A stretch of DNA of 64,000 nucleotides from Halonotius roseus (GTDB lineage Archaea; Halobacteriota; Halobacteria; Halobacteriales; Haloferacaceae), in NCBI RefSeq assembly GCF_006861655.1, contig NZ_SESI01000001.1, forward strand, positions 508,328 to 572,327. The letters run 5' to 3'. The notes under the pieces are model-generated. The model was not told the DNA's origin and ran no database searches. It saw only the letters and a list, made by a program, of their open reading frames with translations. Each line of letters begins with the position of its first letter. Position 1 is the stretch's first letter. Positions 40,938-50,667 of the stretch are shown here, one piece after another. A program made the translations under genes and the position numbers.

Positions 40938-41481
40938 ACCACTGTGGGCGGCAGGCCGGGAAAAAAGGATACCGGCTCAGAAGATCGACAGCCCGCGGAG
41001 AACATCGCTGATATCAAATTTGAAAATTTCAGCAGCAGATATTTATATCCGTGCCAATACCGTTCAGGTAGTCCCTTGAGTTATTCAAGGCGACTACCCC
41101 CCGAACAGGTGTGGAAGTTCCCCCGACTTCCCTTCCTTCGAGGATCAACCTTCTGTCAGTTACAACAATGTTGACTCAGTCAGAACACTGTGAGTTCTCA
41201 CCCCGTAGTAAGCTCGTCATCAGCGTCACCGATCAGGCTCTCCAACACGTCTGATTATTGGCTCTGATACTGTATGCAGGAGATACCTGTGACTCTCAGC
41301 TGTTATCGCATAAAGGAAAAGGCGACATTGACCCCCCTTAGACCCCGCTACCCCACTGGCATGGTGGTAGCACTGCAATCGATATGTTATAGCTCCTTCC
41401 GTATTATTATTTCGGTCAGAAAACAACAGCCGCGTCGCACAGAACAGTAGTCCTAAGCCGACCGATCACCGACATCCACCG
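40938..41481. other. Gene-free region with a strong hairpin
   Basis: 544 bases with no convincing gene. The left third carries a TATA-like AGATATTTATATCC (41,037-41,050) and the long hairpin at 41,067-41,098. The rest shows nothing I can name before mutY. Confidence 0.55.
41067..41098. ncRNA. Long hairpin, possible small RNA or transposon-end remnant
   Basis: GGTAGTCCCTTGA (41,067-41,079) pairs with TCAAGGCGACTACC (41,085-41,098) through 13 base pairs with a single bulged C and a GTTAT loop. A TATA-like box lies 20-25 bases upstream in the + direction, so the hairpin would open a transcript. IS200/IS605 ends also form such hairpins, but no transposase lies nearby. Confidence 0.35.
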
Positions 41482-42408
41482 ATGAGTGAGTCCGACGACG
41501 GCGGGGCGACCCTCCCGGATGACCTCGCTGGGGTTCGCAGGCGGCTGATCGATTGGTATGAGGCCGATCACCGCGAACATCCGTGGCGGGAGACCGACGA
41601 TCCCTACGCGATCCTCGTCTCGGAGATCATGAGCCAACAGACCCAACTGGATCGCGTGGTCGACGCATGGCGGGACTTTCTCGACCGCTGGCCTACCGTC
41701 GAATCGTTGGCCAACGCCGCCCGCGGCGACGTCGTCTCGTTTTGGAGCGATCACAGCCTCGGCTACAACAACCGCGCAAAGTATCTCCACGAAGCCGCCG
41801 GACAGATCGTCGATGACTACGGCGGTGAGTTCCCCGAAACGCCCGCGGAGCTCCAAGAGCTGATGGGCGTCGGCCCCTACACCGCCAACGCTGTCGCCTC
41901 GTTTGCGTTCAACAACGGCGACGCCGTCGTCGACACCAACGTCAAACGCGTGCTGTACCGCGCCTTCGATATCCCCGACGACGACACCGAATTTGAGCGG
42001 GTCGCCGGCGAGCTCATGCCCGAGGGGAAATCCCGCGTCTGGAACAACGCGATCATGGAGCTTGGCGGCGTTGCCTGCGGGAAAACGCCGCGGTGTGACG
42101 TGGCCGGCTGTCCGTGGCGTGAGTGGTGTCACGCCTACGAAACAGGGGATTTCACCGCACCCGACGTACCGACGCAGCCAAGCTTCGAGGGAAGCCGCCG
42201 GCAGTTCCGCGGCCGCGTCATCGAAACGCTCGGCGAGTACGACGAGCTCGGCTTAGACGAGCTGGGGCCGCGAATCCGGGTCGATTACACCCCTGATGGC
42301 GATCACGGGCGGGAGTGGCTTCGGGGGCTACTCAACGACCTCTCCGACGATGGGTTGGTCGATCTGACCGACCGGGAGGAGACGATGGTCGTCAGTCTTC
42401 GAGAGTAA
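41482..42408 (+). CDS. mutY: A/G-specific adenine glycosylase
   Basis: 308 residues. HPWRETDDPYAILVSEIMSQ QTQ contains the catalytic Glu, LMGVGPYTANAVASFAFNNG is the HhH motif, and VVDTNVKRVLYRAF holds the catalytic Asp. CGKTPRCDVAGCPWREWCHA supplies the four iron-sulfur cysteines. The C-terminal 75 residues look like a winged helix rather than a NUDIX/MutT-like domain, which is usual in haloarchaea. It removes A mispaired with 8-oxoG. Confidence 0.92.
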   Translation: MSESDDGGATLPDDLAGVRRRLIDWYEADHREHPWRETDDPYAILVSEIMSQQTQLDRVVDAWRDFLDRWPTVESLANAARGDVVSFWSDHSLGYNNRAKYLHEAAGQIVDDYGGEFPETPAELQELMGVGPYTANAVASFAFNNGDAVVDTNVKRVLYRAFDIPDDDTEFERVAGELMPEGKSRVWNNAIMELGGVACGKTPRCDVAGCPWREWCHAYETGDFTAPDVPTQPSFEGSRRQFRGRVIETLGEYDELGLDELGPRIRVDYTPDGDHGREWLRGLLNDLSDDGLVDLTDREETMVVSLRE

Positions 42409-42467
42409 CCATCTCACACACCAATCGCAGGATCAGCACTAAGTATTTCTACTACAGAGTATTACTC

Positions 42468-42779
42468 ATGGCAAGTAATACTAGATCGGACGATGACGAA
42501 CACGTCGTCACCGTAACCGAAAAGGGGCAAGCGACGATCCCGAAGCAGTTCAGGGAGAGACACGGGATTCCAGCTCCCGGACGGGTGAAGTTCGTCGAAA
42601 CAGAAGACGGCGAGATCGTCGTTCGGCCGATCGGATCGATGCGCGAGTTTCGCGGGCTACAGCGCGAGGGCGACGACGACCGTCCAGCAACGACGCTGCT
42701 CCGTGAGGAACGGGATCGAGACAAAGAGGCCCTCGAAGCACTCGTCGATCGCTACGACAGCGAGGAGTCGACCGAATGA
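42468..42779 (+). CDS. AbrB-type antitoxin of a VapBC-like pair (103 aa)
   Basis: Start ATG 42,468 (MASNTRSDDDEHVVTVTEKG). The swapped-hairpin AbrB core is TVTEKGQATIPKQFRERHGI followed by RVKFVETEDGEIVVRPI. The C-terminal acidic helix should wrap the toxin. A short dyad (AGTATTTCTACTACAGAGTA) upstream may be the autoregulatory operator. Overlaps the toxin gene by four bases (ATGA). Confidence 0.85.
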   Translation: MASNTRSDDDEHVVTVTEKGQATIPKQFRERHGIPAPGRVKFVETEDGEIVVRPIGSMREFRGLQREGDDDRPATTLLREERDRDKEALEALVDRYDSEESTE

Positions 42780-43189
42780 TCGATCGGCTGGTGTTCGATA
42801 CCGAACCGCTGATCGCGTATCTGGACGACGAGGCAGGCAGTGATACGGTCGAAGGGTGGATCGACCGCGTCGCGGCTGGCGAGATTGACGGGTATATCAG
42901 CCCCATCACGAAGACGGAGGTTCTGTACGTCGGCACACGAGTAGGGTTTCGAGAGGCGGATCTCAGAGCAAGCCTCACACGACTCGAAGAGCTCGGGGTC
43001 GCTGTTCACGATCCGCAGGCCTGCTGGGATACAGCGGCAACCCTCAAACGAACGGGGACGATGGCACTCGGCGATGCCTACGCGCTCGCAACCGCCATCG
43101 ATGTCGACGGCACGCTGTTGATCGGTGCCGATGCCGATCTTGATTCCGTGGACGCCTCGGTCGAACGGTTTCGCACGGAGGCAGTGTGA
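42776..43189 (+). CDS. PIN-domain ribonuclease toxin (VapC-like, 137 aa)
   Basis: The PIN acidic residues are in place: VFDTEPLIAYL (Asp), SPITKTEVLYVGT (Glu), ALGDAYALATA (Asp) and IGADADLDSV (Asp). VapC toxins cleave tRNA or rRNA when the antitoxin is lost. Coupled to its AbrB-type antitoxin, making a complete module in the backbone. Confidence 0.88.
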   Translation: MIDRLVFDTEPLIAYLDDEAGSDTVEGWIDRVAAGEIDGYISPITKTEVLYVGTRVGFREADLRASLTRLEELGVAVHDPQACWDTAATLKRTGTMALGDAYALATAIDVDGTLLIGADADLDSVDASVERFRTEAV

Positions 43190-43232
43190 GTTCGACACTC
43201 TCTCGCCGACGTGGCCGAGACACTGACAAGTC

Positions 43233-44126
43233 ATGGTGACTCCCACACTGTTGTTCACGCCCGCTGAGCTGCTGGTCACCCTGTTCGCGTTCATCACGCT
43301 GCTCGGCGACGCGTGGTTTCTCTTCGTCGGGCTCTCGGTGGGCTACTGGGTCGGGCCGCGCCTCACCGACACCACCCGCCCCGCTGCGGCGACCGTGATC
43401 GCGCTGGCGACGCTCGCGCTGGCGGTCGTTCTCGCCGTGAAGAGCTACACGGCCATCCCGCGACCCGCGGCAACCCCGATCGATCCCGCCGGGCTGCCGG
43501 GCGGGCTCGCCGGGTTCGTCGCCGGCGAACTCGACTCCTCGGGGTTCACGTTCCCGAGCGGTCATGCCACCGGCGCGACCGCGGTCTACGGCGGGCTGGC
43601 GGCGTTGCTGACGGTCGGGCGTCGTCGACCCCGATATGCCGCTGCCGCGATAGTGATCGCGCTTGTCAGCGGATCACGCGTGATCCTCGGGGTTCACTAC
43701 CCCCGTGACATCGTCGCTGGCATGGCACTCGGCGTAGGGCTGATCGTCCTCGCACGGTGGGTCGCTGACGACGAATCGATCCCCCAAGCAGACCGCGTCT
43801 TCCTGCTCGCCGGCGTCGCGTCTGTCGTCGGCCTCGGTGTCGCCGCCGCTGGCGGTCACACCGAGGAGGTTCGCCACGCGGTGATCGGCCTCGGCACCGC
43901 AGTCGGCGCGGGCGCGAGTTGGTACCGGAGCGGTGAGCGACTGGTGGCCGCGCCGACGGTGTCGCTGCCGGTCGCTGTCGGCGGACTCGTCGTCGCCGGC
44001 GGTGTCTGGATCGGTGCCTACGAGGGCGTCTTCGGGCTGGCCGGCGCGCTCGTTGGGGGCGCGGTCGGTGTCGGCATCATCCTTTGGCTGCCACTCGTCG
44101 AGCAGTGGCGCAAAAAAAGGTCGTAG
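43233..44126 (+). CDS. PAP2-family membrane phosphatase
   Basis: 297 residues, mostly hydrophobic, with six to eight helices. The PAP2 signature is split as KSYTAIPRP, FTFPSGHATGATAVYGG and SRVILGVHYPRDIVAGM, which carry the catalytic Lys/Arg, His and Arg-His. It likely removes phosphate from lipid phosphates at the membrane. Converges on glnA. Confidence 0.85.
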   Translation: MVTPTLLFTPAELLVTLFAFITLLGDAWFLFVGLSVGYWVGPRLTDTTRPAAATVIALATLALAVVLAVKSYTAIPRPAATPIDPAGLPGGLAGFVAGELDSSGFTFPSGHATGATAVYGGLAALLTVGRRRPRYAAAAIVIALVSGSRVILGVHYPRDIVAGMALGVGLIVLARWVADDESIPQADRVFLLAGVASVVGLGVAAAGGHTEEVRHAVIGLGTAVGAGASWYRSGERLVAAPTVSLPVAVGGLVVAGGVWIGAYEGVFGLAGALVGGAVGVGIILWLPLVEQWRKKRS

Positions 44127-44138
44127 TGCGGTGGCCGC

Positions 44139-45506
44139 TCAGAACTTTTCGAGGTAGCGGTCGATCTCCCACTCGGAGACGTTGACGAGGTAGTCGGTGA
44201 ACTCCTCGTTTTTGGCTTCGACGAACTTCTCGGCGACGTGATCGCCGAGGCCGCCGAGGATCACATCGTCGGCTTCGAGCGCTTCGACAGCGTCGCCGAG
44301 GTTCTTCGGCAGCGTCTCGATGCCGTACTCCTCGATCTTCTCCTCGTCGAAGTCGTAGATGTTCTCGCGGATCGGATCCGGCGCGTCGAGATCGCGCTCG
44401 ATGCCGTCGATCCCGGCGTTGATCAGCGACGCAAAGCCGAGGTACGGGTTACAGGACGGATCAGGGAACCGCGCCTCGATACGGGTGGCGACTGGCTCGC
44501 GGGCCGCCGGCTTCCGGATGAGCGCCGAGCGGTTGCGGTCGGACCACGCAACGTAGACCGGAGCCTCGTAGCCAGGGACGAGGCGTTTGTAGGAGTTCAC
44601 GGTCGGGTTGGTGACGGCGGTGATCGCCGGCGCGTGGTCGAGGATGCCAGCGAGGTAGGAGAGAGCGGTCTCGCTGAGATCGAAGTCACCCTCGCCGTGG
44701 AAGGCGTTTTCGCCGTCTTTGAACAGCGACATGTGGGTGTGCATGCCCGAGCCGTTGATCTTCGGCACCGGTTTCGGCATGAACGTGGCGTGGAGGTCGT
44801 GTTGGGCGGCGACCGCACGGACGACAAAGCGGAAGGTGGCGACGTTGTCCGCCGTCGACAGCGCGTCGTCGTATTTGAAGTTGATCTCGTATTGGCCCTG
44901 GGCGACCTCGTGGTGGCTGGCCTCGATGTCGAAGCCCATCTCTTCGAGCGTGAAGATGATCTCTCGGCGCACGTCGCTTTGGAGATCCTTCGGGGCGAGA
45001 TCGAAGTAACCGCCGTGGTCGGCGAACTCCGTCGTCGCATAGCCGTCCTCGTTGGTCTTGAAGAGGAAGAACTCCGGCTCGGGAGCCATGTTGACCTCGA
45101 AGCCGTGTTCCTCGGCCTTGTCGATGGCCTCCTGGAGCACATAGCGTGGGTCACCCTCGAAGGGTTCGCCGGTCGAGGTGTTGATCACATCACAGATGAG
45201 TCGGGCCGCCCCGCTTTCCTCGTCGTTGCGCCACGGGAGGATAGCAAACGTCTCGGGGTCGGGTTTGAGCCGCATGTCGGACTCCTGGATCCGGACGAAA
45301 CCGTTGATCGAGGAGCCATCGAAGTAGATGCCCTCGGTGAAGGCCTTCTCGGCCTGGTCGGCCGGTACTGACACATTCTTCACCGTGCCAAGGATATCAG
45401 TAAACTGGAGTCGAAGGAAGTCGACCCCTTCATCGTCAATCTCATCAAGAACCGCTTGTTCTTCGTCGGTCAATCCACCGTCTGTGGCAACGTTCTTTTC
45501 AGTCAT
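44139..45506 (-). CDS. glnA: Glutamine synthetase, type I
   Basis: 455 residues from ATG 45,506 ([20 protein letters not shown]); the longer ORF upstream is spurious. Motifs: [20 protein letters not shown], the ATP-site [11 protein letters not shown] and [35 protein letters not shown], and [20 protein letters not shown]. Converts glutamate and ammonia to glutamine. Divergent from an Lrp-type regulator, a common haloarchaeal arrangement. TATA-like AATTATAAACC lies in the intergenic gap. Confidence 0.96.
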   Translation of the reverse strand: MTEKNVATDGGLTDEEQAVLDEIDDEGVDFLRLQFTDILGTVKNVSVPADQAEKAFTEGIYFDGSSINGFVRIQESDMRLKPDPETFAILPWRNDEESGAARLICDVINTSTGEPFEGDPRYVLQEAIDKAEEHGFEVNMAPEPEFFLFKTNEDGYATTEFADHGGYFDLAPKDLQSDVRREIIFTLEEMGFDIEASHHEVAQGQYEINFKYDDALSTADNVATFRFVVRAVAAQHDLHATFMPKPVPKINGSGMHTHMSLFKDGENAFHGEGDFDLSETALSYLAGILDHAPAITAVTNPTVNSYKRLVPGYEAPVYVAWSDRNRSALIRKPAAREPVATRIEARFPDPSCNPYLGFASLINAGIDGIERDLDAPDPIRENIYDFDEEKIEEYGIETLPKNLGDAVEALEADDVILGGLGDHVAEKFVEAKNEEFTDYLVNVSEWEIDRYLEKF

Positions 45507-45630
45507 ATTCCGGACGAGTAGACCATTTGGTGCCAGTATAAAGGTCTTACCGCTTATGGCAATTACACCGCTCAAACTCAGAAACTGGATATTCGTAAAA
45601 TTATAAACCCCCCAGCCCGTCGAAGCCTGT

Positions 45631-46092
45631 ATGACGTACGAAAACTTGGACGCGAAACTGATCAATGCGTTACTTGGCAACGGGCGAGCAAGTCTTCGGA
45701 GTCTCGGCAAACAGCTCGATGTTTCGGTGACAACGGTCTCGAACCATCTGCAGGATCTGGAGGCCAACGGAGTCATCAACGGCTACACACCGATCATCGA
45801 CTACGACAATCTCGGCTACGATGTGACGGCGGTTGTCAACCTCAAGGTCGAGGGGAGCGCGATTCCGACAGTTGCCGACCGGCTGCGGGAGCAAAAACAG
45901 ATGGTCAGCGTCTATGAGGTCACCGGCGATTACGATATCGTTGCCATCGGCAAGTTCGAAGACACCGATGGGATGAACGACCAGATCAAGGAACTCCTGA
46001 CAGACGTGGATATCCGCGAGTCGAACACCAGTGTCGTGCTCAACGCTGTCAGCGAAAACGAACAGTTCGATCTCGATATCGACGAGGAGTAA
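45631..46092 (+). CDS. Lrp/AsnC-family regulator
   Basis: 153 residues: an HTH ([26 protein letters not shown]) followed by a ligand-binding RAM domain ([40 protein letters not shown]). Divergent from glnA, so it probably controls it in response to amino acids or 2-oxoglutarate. The role is inferred from position. Confidence 0.9.
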   Translation: MTYENLDAKLINALLGNGRASLRSLGKQLDVSVTTVSNHLQDLEANGVINGYTPIIDYDNLGYDVTAVVNLKVEGSAIPTVADRLREQKQMVSVYEVTGDYDIVAIGKFEDTDGMNDQIKELLTDVDIRESNTSVVLNAVSENEQFDLDIDEE

Positions 46093-46232
46093 CGTCGCTC
46101 CCGGTTTTTATCTGAGCTGCTGACTCGGTGTGAGCAACTGACCGCCGAGCCACCGCTCGCGGAAACTGAGCAGTCGGGCGGAAACGATGGGTGAACGGAA
46201 AGCCACTTGCCGGCTGCCCACACAGAGCCGGT

Positions 46233-46886
46233 ATGAGCACAACTCAGCAGGCGACCGCCGCCGAGGTCGTCGTCGTCGACTACGGGCTCGGTAATCTCCG
46301 GAGCGTCACCCGCGGGCTCGAACGCGCGAACGCGGGCGTGACGATCACCGAAGACCCCGACGAATTCGCCGACGCCGACGGCATCGTTCTCCCCGGTGTC
46401 GGCGCGTTCCGCGAGGGGATGGATAACGCCGGCCCCTATCGGGACGCCTTGGCTGCCGCTGCCGACCGCGGCCAACCCATCTTCGGCATCTGTCTCGGCA
46501 TGCAGATGCTGCTGGGCTCCAGCGAGGAGGCCGAACACGCCGGCGAAGGCGACGTTGAGGGGCTAAACTTCATTCCTGGCACCAACGTCCGGTTCGATAT
46601 CGACCGGAAGGTTCCACATATGGGCTGGAACGAACTCGACGTGCAGCGCGAGCACCCGCTCGTCGAGGGGGTTGACGGCGAGTACGCCTACTTCGTCCAC
46701 TCCTACTACGCCGCTCCCGACGACCAGCACGCGGTCGTCGCCAGCACCGACTACGGCGTCGACTTCCCCTCGGTGATCGCCAACGAGGACGGCACGATCT
46801 TCGGCACGCAGTTCCACCCCGAAAAAAGCGGCGAGACCGGGCTGCGAATCCTCCGGAACTTCGTCGATCTCTGTGCCGAGCAGTAG
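46233..46886 (+). CDS. hisH: Imidazole glycerol phosphate synthase, glutaminase subunit
   Basis: 217 residues from ATG 46,233. VVDYGLGNLRSVTRGLERAN, the nucleophile FGICLGMQMLLGSSEE (Cys) and the His/Glu pair in FGTQFHPEKSGETGLRILRN make a complete class-I glutaminase. It supplies ammonia to HisF in histidine synthesis. hisF is not adjacent. Converges on ileS. Confidence 0.94.
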   Translation: MSTTQQATAAEVVVVDYGLGNLRSVTRGLERANAGVTITEDPDEFADADGIVLPGVGAFREGMDNAGPYRDALAAAADRGQPIFGICLGMQMLLGSSEEAEHAGEGDVEGLNFIPGTNVRFDIDRKVPHMGWNELDVQREHPLVEGVDGEYAYFVHSYYAAPDDQHAVVASTDYGVDFPSVIANEDGTIFGTQFHPEKSGETGLRILRNFVDLCAEQ

Positions 46887-46902
46887 CCGAACGTAACCGG
46901 AG

Positions 46903-49900
46903 TTAGGCGGTCTGTTCTGCGATAACCGAGACACCGATCTCGACCTCGGTGTCCTCGATCTCCCACGTTTCCAGCCGGTCGGCGTCCTCGCTGGGCGCGT
47001 CAGTTAGCTCGGCAGCGCGGACTTCCTCGCTGATGAGGTCACGGTGCTCGTCGACGAAGCCGGCAACGCGGTCGTCGTCGACGGCGAGGCCGACGCTGAT
47101 CTCGCTTTCGACATCGAGATCCAACTCTTTACGCATCTCCTGAATCCGGCGGATCACGTCGCGGGCGTAGCCCTCGGATTCGAGCTCGTCGGTCAGCGTC
47201 GTATCGACGTACACCGTGCCGCCCTCGAAGTCGGTGCCGGTGACGTGTTCCGGCGGCTCCTTGCGGTACTCGACCATCTCGTCGTCGAGGTCGACGGTTT
47301 CGCCGTTGACTTCGATACCAGCCTCAACCTCGTCGCGGGTCGCGCCCTCGACAGCGTTCATCACGTCTTGGGCGCCGCCACCGAAGGCCGGGCCGATCTC
47401 GCCCATCTGTGGGTCGGCGTACTCGATCAGTTCGTCGAACTCGGAGACAACGTCGATAGCGCGGGTGTTGACGCGCTCGCCGAGCAGATCGGCGAGGTTC
47501 TCGACCGCGCTGGCGACTTCGTCGTCGTCGGTCTCAACGACGACCCGCGAAACGGGCCAGCGGAGTTTGCGGCCGCCGCGCTGGCGGGCGTTGGCCGCGG
47601 CTTCCTCCACATCGCGGAGGACGGCCATGTCGGTTTCCAGCTGTGGATCACGGAGGTCGTCGTCGACCTCGGGCCAGTCGAGTGCGTGGACGGTCGTTTC
47701 GCTGCCGTCGATGGTCTGGTACATCTCCTCGGCCATGTACGGCGTGACCGGTGCCAGTAGGCGGATGACGGCGTTGGTGACCGTGGCGAGCGTCGCGTAG
47801 GCTCCGAGCTTCGTGGGCGAGTCTCCCTCCTCCCACATCCGCTCGCGGGTCGCCTTGATGTAGAACCGCGAGACGTCCTCAGTGACGAAATCGAGAACGG
47901 TGTTGAGCGCGTCGTCGATGCGGTAGTCGGCCCACGCCTCGCTGGTCTCCTCGATAACAGATTGCAGCCGCGAGAGCACCCATTCGTCGACGGTCGTCAA
48001 CTCGCCCTCGCTGAGGTCGGGCTCGGCGGGGTCGTAGCCGTCGAGATCCATGTACGTGAGCGGGAAGCGGAAGACGTTCCAGCAGATGTTGAGCGTCCCG
48101 ACCATGCTGCCGAGGCCGTCCCAGTCGAAGGAGAGATCGACACCCTGCTGATCGTGGCTCAGGAGGTACGCGCGCAGCGGATCGCGGCCGGCCCGGTCGA
48201 TGGCTTCCTCCGGTGTGACGATGTTGCCGACCGACTTGGACATCTTGCGGCCGTGTTTGTCGTTGGCGAACCCGTGCATCAGCACCTCGTTGTAGGGGCT
48301 TTCGCCGAGAGCCGCTGTCCCCATCCCGAGTTGCGACCAGAACCAGCCGCGGGTCTGGTCGTGAGCCTCGATGATGAGGTCTGCGGGCCAAAGCTCGTCG
48401 AAGGCCTCGGTCTCGGTCGGATAATCGAGCGTGCCCCACGTCGCCACCGAGGAATCGAGCCACACGTCGAACACGTCCTCGATCCGGCGGTAAGTCGTGC
48501 CCTCTTCGGTGATCGTGATGTCGTCGACGGTCGGGCGGTGGAGGTCGATGTCGTCGGGATCGATGTCTTGATCGGCGCGCTCAACGAGTTCCTCACGGGT
48601 GCCGATGACGATCATCTGTTCGTGGAGATCGTCCTCGCTGTCCACGTCCTCGGGAACCCAGATCGGGATCGGAATCCCCCAATACCGCTGTCGTGAGACG
48701 TTCCAGTCGGGAGCGTTCTCGATGAAGTCCCGGAAGCGGTTGTCGCGGGCCCACTGTGGGTGCCATTCGGCTTCCTCGATGTTGTCCAGCAGTTCGTCTT
48801 TGATATCGGTGATCGAGATGAACCACTGGTCGGTGGCGAGCTGGATGATATCGGTGTCGCACCGCCAGCAGTGGCCGTAGGAGTGCGTGTAGGTTTCCTC
48901 GGCCAGCAGCGCGCCGTTGGCGTCGAGATCGGCGGTGATGTCGTCGTTGGCGTCGCGGACGAACTGACCCGCGTATTTGCCGCCAGCGTCGGTGTATGTG
49001 CCGTCGCCGGCGACCGGACAGAAGATATCGAGGCCCAACTCTTGGCCGCGGTGGAAGTCCTCCTCACCGTGGCCGGGTGCGGAGTGGACGAGCCCGGTGC
49101 GGTCGGCTTCGACGAAGTCGGCCGTGTAGACCTCGCCCGCACCCTCGAAGCTCGGGTAGTCAGGGACTTCCTCGGCGAGTGGGTGGTCGTATTCCCAGCC
49201 GACGAGTTCGGAGCCATCGAGTTCGGCTTCGATCTCGTAGTCGTCGTAGCGGCCCTTGCCGAGTACGTCGTCGACACACTCGGCGGCGATGTAGAGTACG
49301 TCCTCGTCGCCGCCCTTGGTCGCGCGAACCTTCTGATACGTCAGCTCCTCGCCGACGCCGACGAAGGTGTTGGCGGGGATCGTCCACGGCGTCGTCGTCC
49401 AGATGACGAGGCTGCCCTCGCGGTCGGCGAGTGGGAATTTGACGTAGATCGAGGGGTCTTCGACCTGGTCGTACTCGACCTCGTTGTTAGCGATCCCGGT
49501 CTCACAGCGCGGACACTGCGAAATGGAGCGTTTGCCCTGCTCGACGAGGCCGCGGTCGGCGACCTGTTTGAAGCCGTACCACGCGGCCTCCATGTACTCC
49601 GGCGAGATGGTCTTGTAGGGGTTGTCCCAGTCGAACCACGCGCCAATGGATTGGAAATCGTCGTCCATCGCCACGCGGTTGTCCTCGGCGAACGTTTTGC
49701 ATTCCTCGATGAACGCCTCCATCCCGTACTCCTCGATATCCTGCTTGCTCTCGAAGCCGAGTTCCTCCTCGACTTTGACCTCGATCGGGAGGCCGTGCAT
49801 GTCGTAGCCCGGCCGGTCGGTGACCTGGTGGCCGGTCATCCGTTTTTGCCGGATCACGGCGTCTTTCAGGGTCTTGTTCCACGCGGTGCCGAGGTGCATC

Positions 49901-50055
49901 TGCCCGGAGGTATAGGGCGGGCCGTCGACGAAGAAGAAGGTGGGGTCGTCGGCGTGGGCCGCCTTTGTCGCCTCGTAGGCGTCGTGATCGTCCCAGTAGT
50001 CGTCGATAGCCGCCTCCACGTCGGCGGGCGAATACTGGTCGCTAACGTCGTCCAT
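46903..50055 (-). CDS. ileS: Isoleucyl-tRNA synthetase
   Basis: 1,050 residues from ATG 50,055 (MDDVSDQYSPADVEAAIDDY). The HIGH motif is PPYTSGQMHLGTAWNKTLKD, the KMSKS motif HGRKMSKSVGNIVTP. An editing domain is inserted (VIWTTTPWTIPANTFVGVGE). The C-terminal half has anticodon-binding and additional domains. Length fits archaeal IleRS. Confidence 0.96.
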   Translation of the reverse strand: MDDVSDQYSPADVEAAIDDYWDDHDAYEATKAAHADDPTFFFVDGPPYTSGQMHLGTAWNKTLKDAVIRQKRMTGHQVTDRPGYDMHGLPIEVKVEEELGFESKQDIEEYGMEAFIEECKTFAEDNRVAMDDDFQSIGAWFDWDNPYKTISPEYMEAAWYGFKQVADRGLVEQGKRSISQCPRCETGIANNEVEYDQVEDPSIYVKFPLADREGSLVIWTTTPWTIPANTFVGVGEELTYQKVRATKGGDEDVLYIAAECVDDVLGKGRYDDYEIEAELDGSELVGWEYDHPLAEEVPDYPSFEGAGEVYTADFVEADRTGLVHSAPGHGEEDFHRGQELGLDIFCPVAGDGTYTDAGGKYAGQFVRDANDDITADLDANGALLAEETYTHSYGHCWRCDTDIIQLATDQWFISITDIKDELLDNIEEAEWHPQWARDNRFRDFIENAPDWNVSRQRYWGIPIPIWVPEDVDSEDDLHEQMIVIGTREELVERADQDIDPDDIDLHRPTVDDITITEEGTTYRRIEDVFDVWLDSSVATWGTLDYPTETEAFDELWPADLIIEAHDQTRGWFWSQLGMGTAALGESPYNEVLMHGFANDKHGRKMSKSVGNIVTPEEAIDRAGRDPLRAYLLSHDQQGVDLSFDWDGLGSMVGTLNICWNVFRFPLTYMDLDGYDPAEPDLSEGELTTVDEWVLSRLQSVIEETSEAWADYRIDDALNTVLDFVTEDVSRFYIKATRERMWEEGDSPTKLGAYATLATVTNAVIRLLAPVTPYMAEEMYQTIDGSETTVHALDWPEVDDDLRDPQLETDMAVLRDVEEAAANARQRGGRKLRWPVSRVVVETDDDEVASAVENLADLLGERVNTRAIDVVSEFDELIEYADPQMGEIGPAFGGGAQDVMNAVEGATRDEVEAGIEVNGETVDLDDEMVEYRKEPPEHVTGTDFEGGTVYVDTTLTDELESEGYARDVIRRIQEMRKELDLDVESEISVGLAVDDDRVAGFVDEHRDLISEEVRAAELTDAPSEDADRLETWEIEDTEVEIGVSVIAEQTA

Positions 50056-50154
50056 GCTGAGAGGCAAGGGGTCGGCGTATATCAAAACGGTGATCCGAGG
50101 GCGATACGAGGTGAGCTATTCTCATCCAGCCGCGACAGTCGAAACAGACACCGC

Positions 50155-50272
50155 GAAAGCCCTCGGCGCGCTCGGCTCCCGGGACTCGCTGCGCTCCTCG
50201 TTCGCTTCGCTCACTGCGGTGCTTACGTCGTCCGGGTTCGCCCAGCGCGCCTCGCCCTTTCAGTCCGCCAGG
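50155..50272. repeat. Dispersed intergenic repeat, copy 1
   Basis: From GAAAGCCCTCGGCGCGCTCG to CTCGCCCTTTCAGTCCGCCA it shares long blocks with 60,021-60,300, including CCCGGGACTCGCTGCGCTCC and CGTCGTCCGGGTTCGCC. GAAAG at one end and CTTTC near the other hint at imperfect inverted ends. It lies downstream of a convergent or tail-to-head gene gap. Confidence 0.7.
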
Positions 50273-50279
50273 GACGTAA

Positions 50280-50558
50280 TCAGGTCAGTTCTGCGCGAAG
50301 CCGTTCCGATTCCCGCTTGATCGCTTGCCGCCGCTCCGCAGCGTCGGCCTCCAGTTCGCGCATCTCGTCGGCGTTGTCGTAGTAGTACGCGAGTGCGTCG
50401 AACACCGCCGCGCCGTCGAGATCGTACTCAGCGGCGACCGCAAAGGGATCCTCATCGCCGTCGATCACGCGGCGTTTGATGTCGAGAACGGAGATTCGGG
50501 TTCCCTCAATGCACGGATCGCCCGACCGAATATCGGAATCCGTGACGATTGCTACCAT
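50280..50558 (-). CDS. DUF433-type antitoxin-like protein (92 aa)
   Basis: IRSGDPCIEGTRISVLDIKR, then DGDEDPFAVAAEYDLDGAAV and ALAYYYDNADEMRELEADAA, is the DUF433 helical HTH-like pattern. Members often sit in toxin-antitoxin loci, but the partner VapC/PIN gene is not adjacent here. Minus strand, starting near 50,558. Confidence 0.75.
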   Translation of the reverse strand: MVAIVTDSDIRSGDPCIEGTRISVLDIKRRVIDGDEDPFAVAAEYDLDGAAVFDALAYYYDNADEMRELEADAAERRQAIKRESERLRAELT

Positions 50559-50667
50559 ACGCGGACTTGTGCGTCTCGATTGATAAACGCTCGGACGCTT
50601 CGATCTTCGCTACGATCCTCATCAATACCATCGCCCCCTTCTGCGTCGTTCGGTTCTCGTCACGGGG

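Noticed and set aside
44238..45371. Long plus-strand ORF (377 codons) opposite glnA
   Set aside because: It is the antisense shadow of a clear glutamine synthetase; GC-rich haloarchaeal genes commonly leave such frames open.
48760..50382. 540-codon plus-strand ORF opposite ileS
   Set aside because: Antisense to IleRS, Val/Asp/Glu-rich as expected from reverse reading, no motif.
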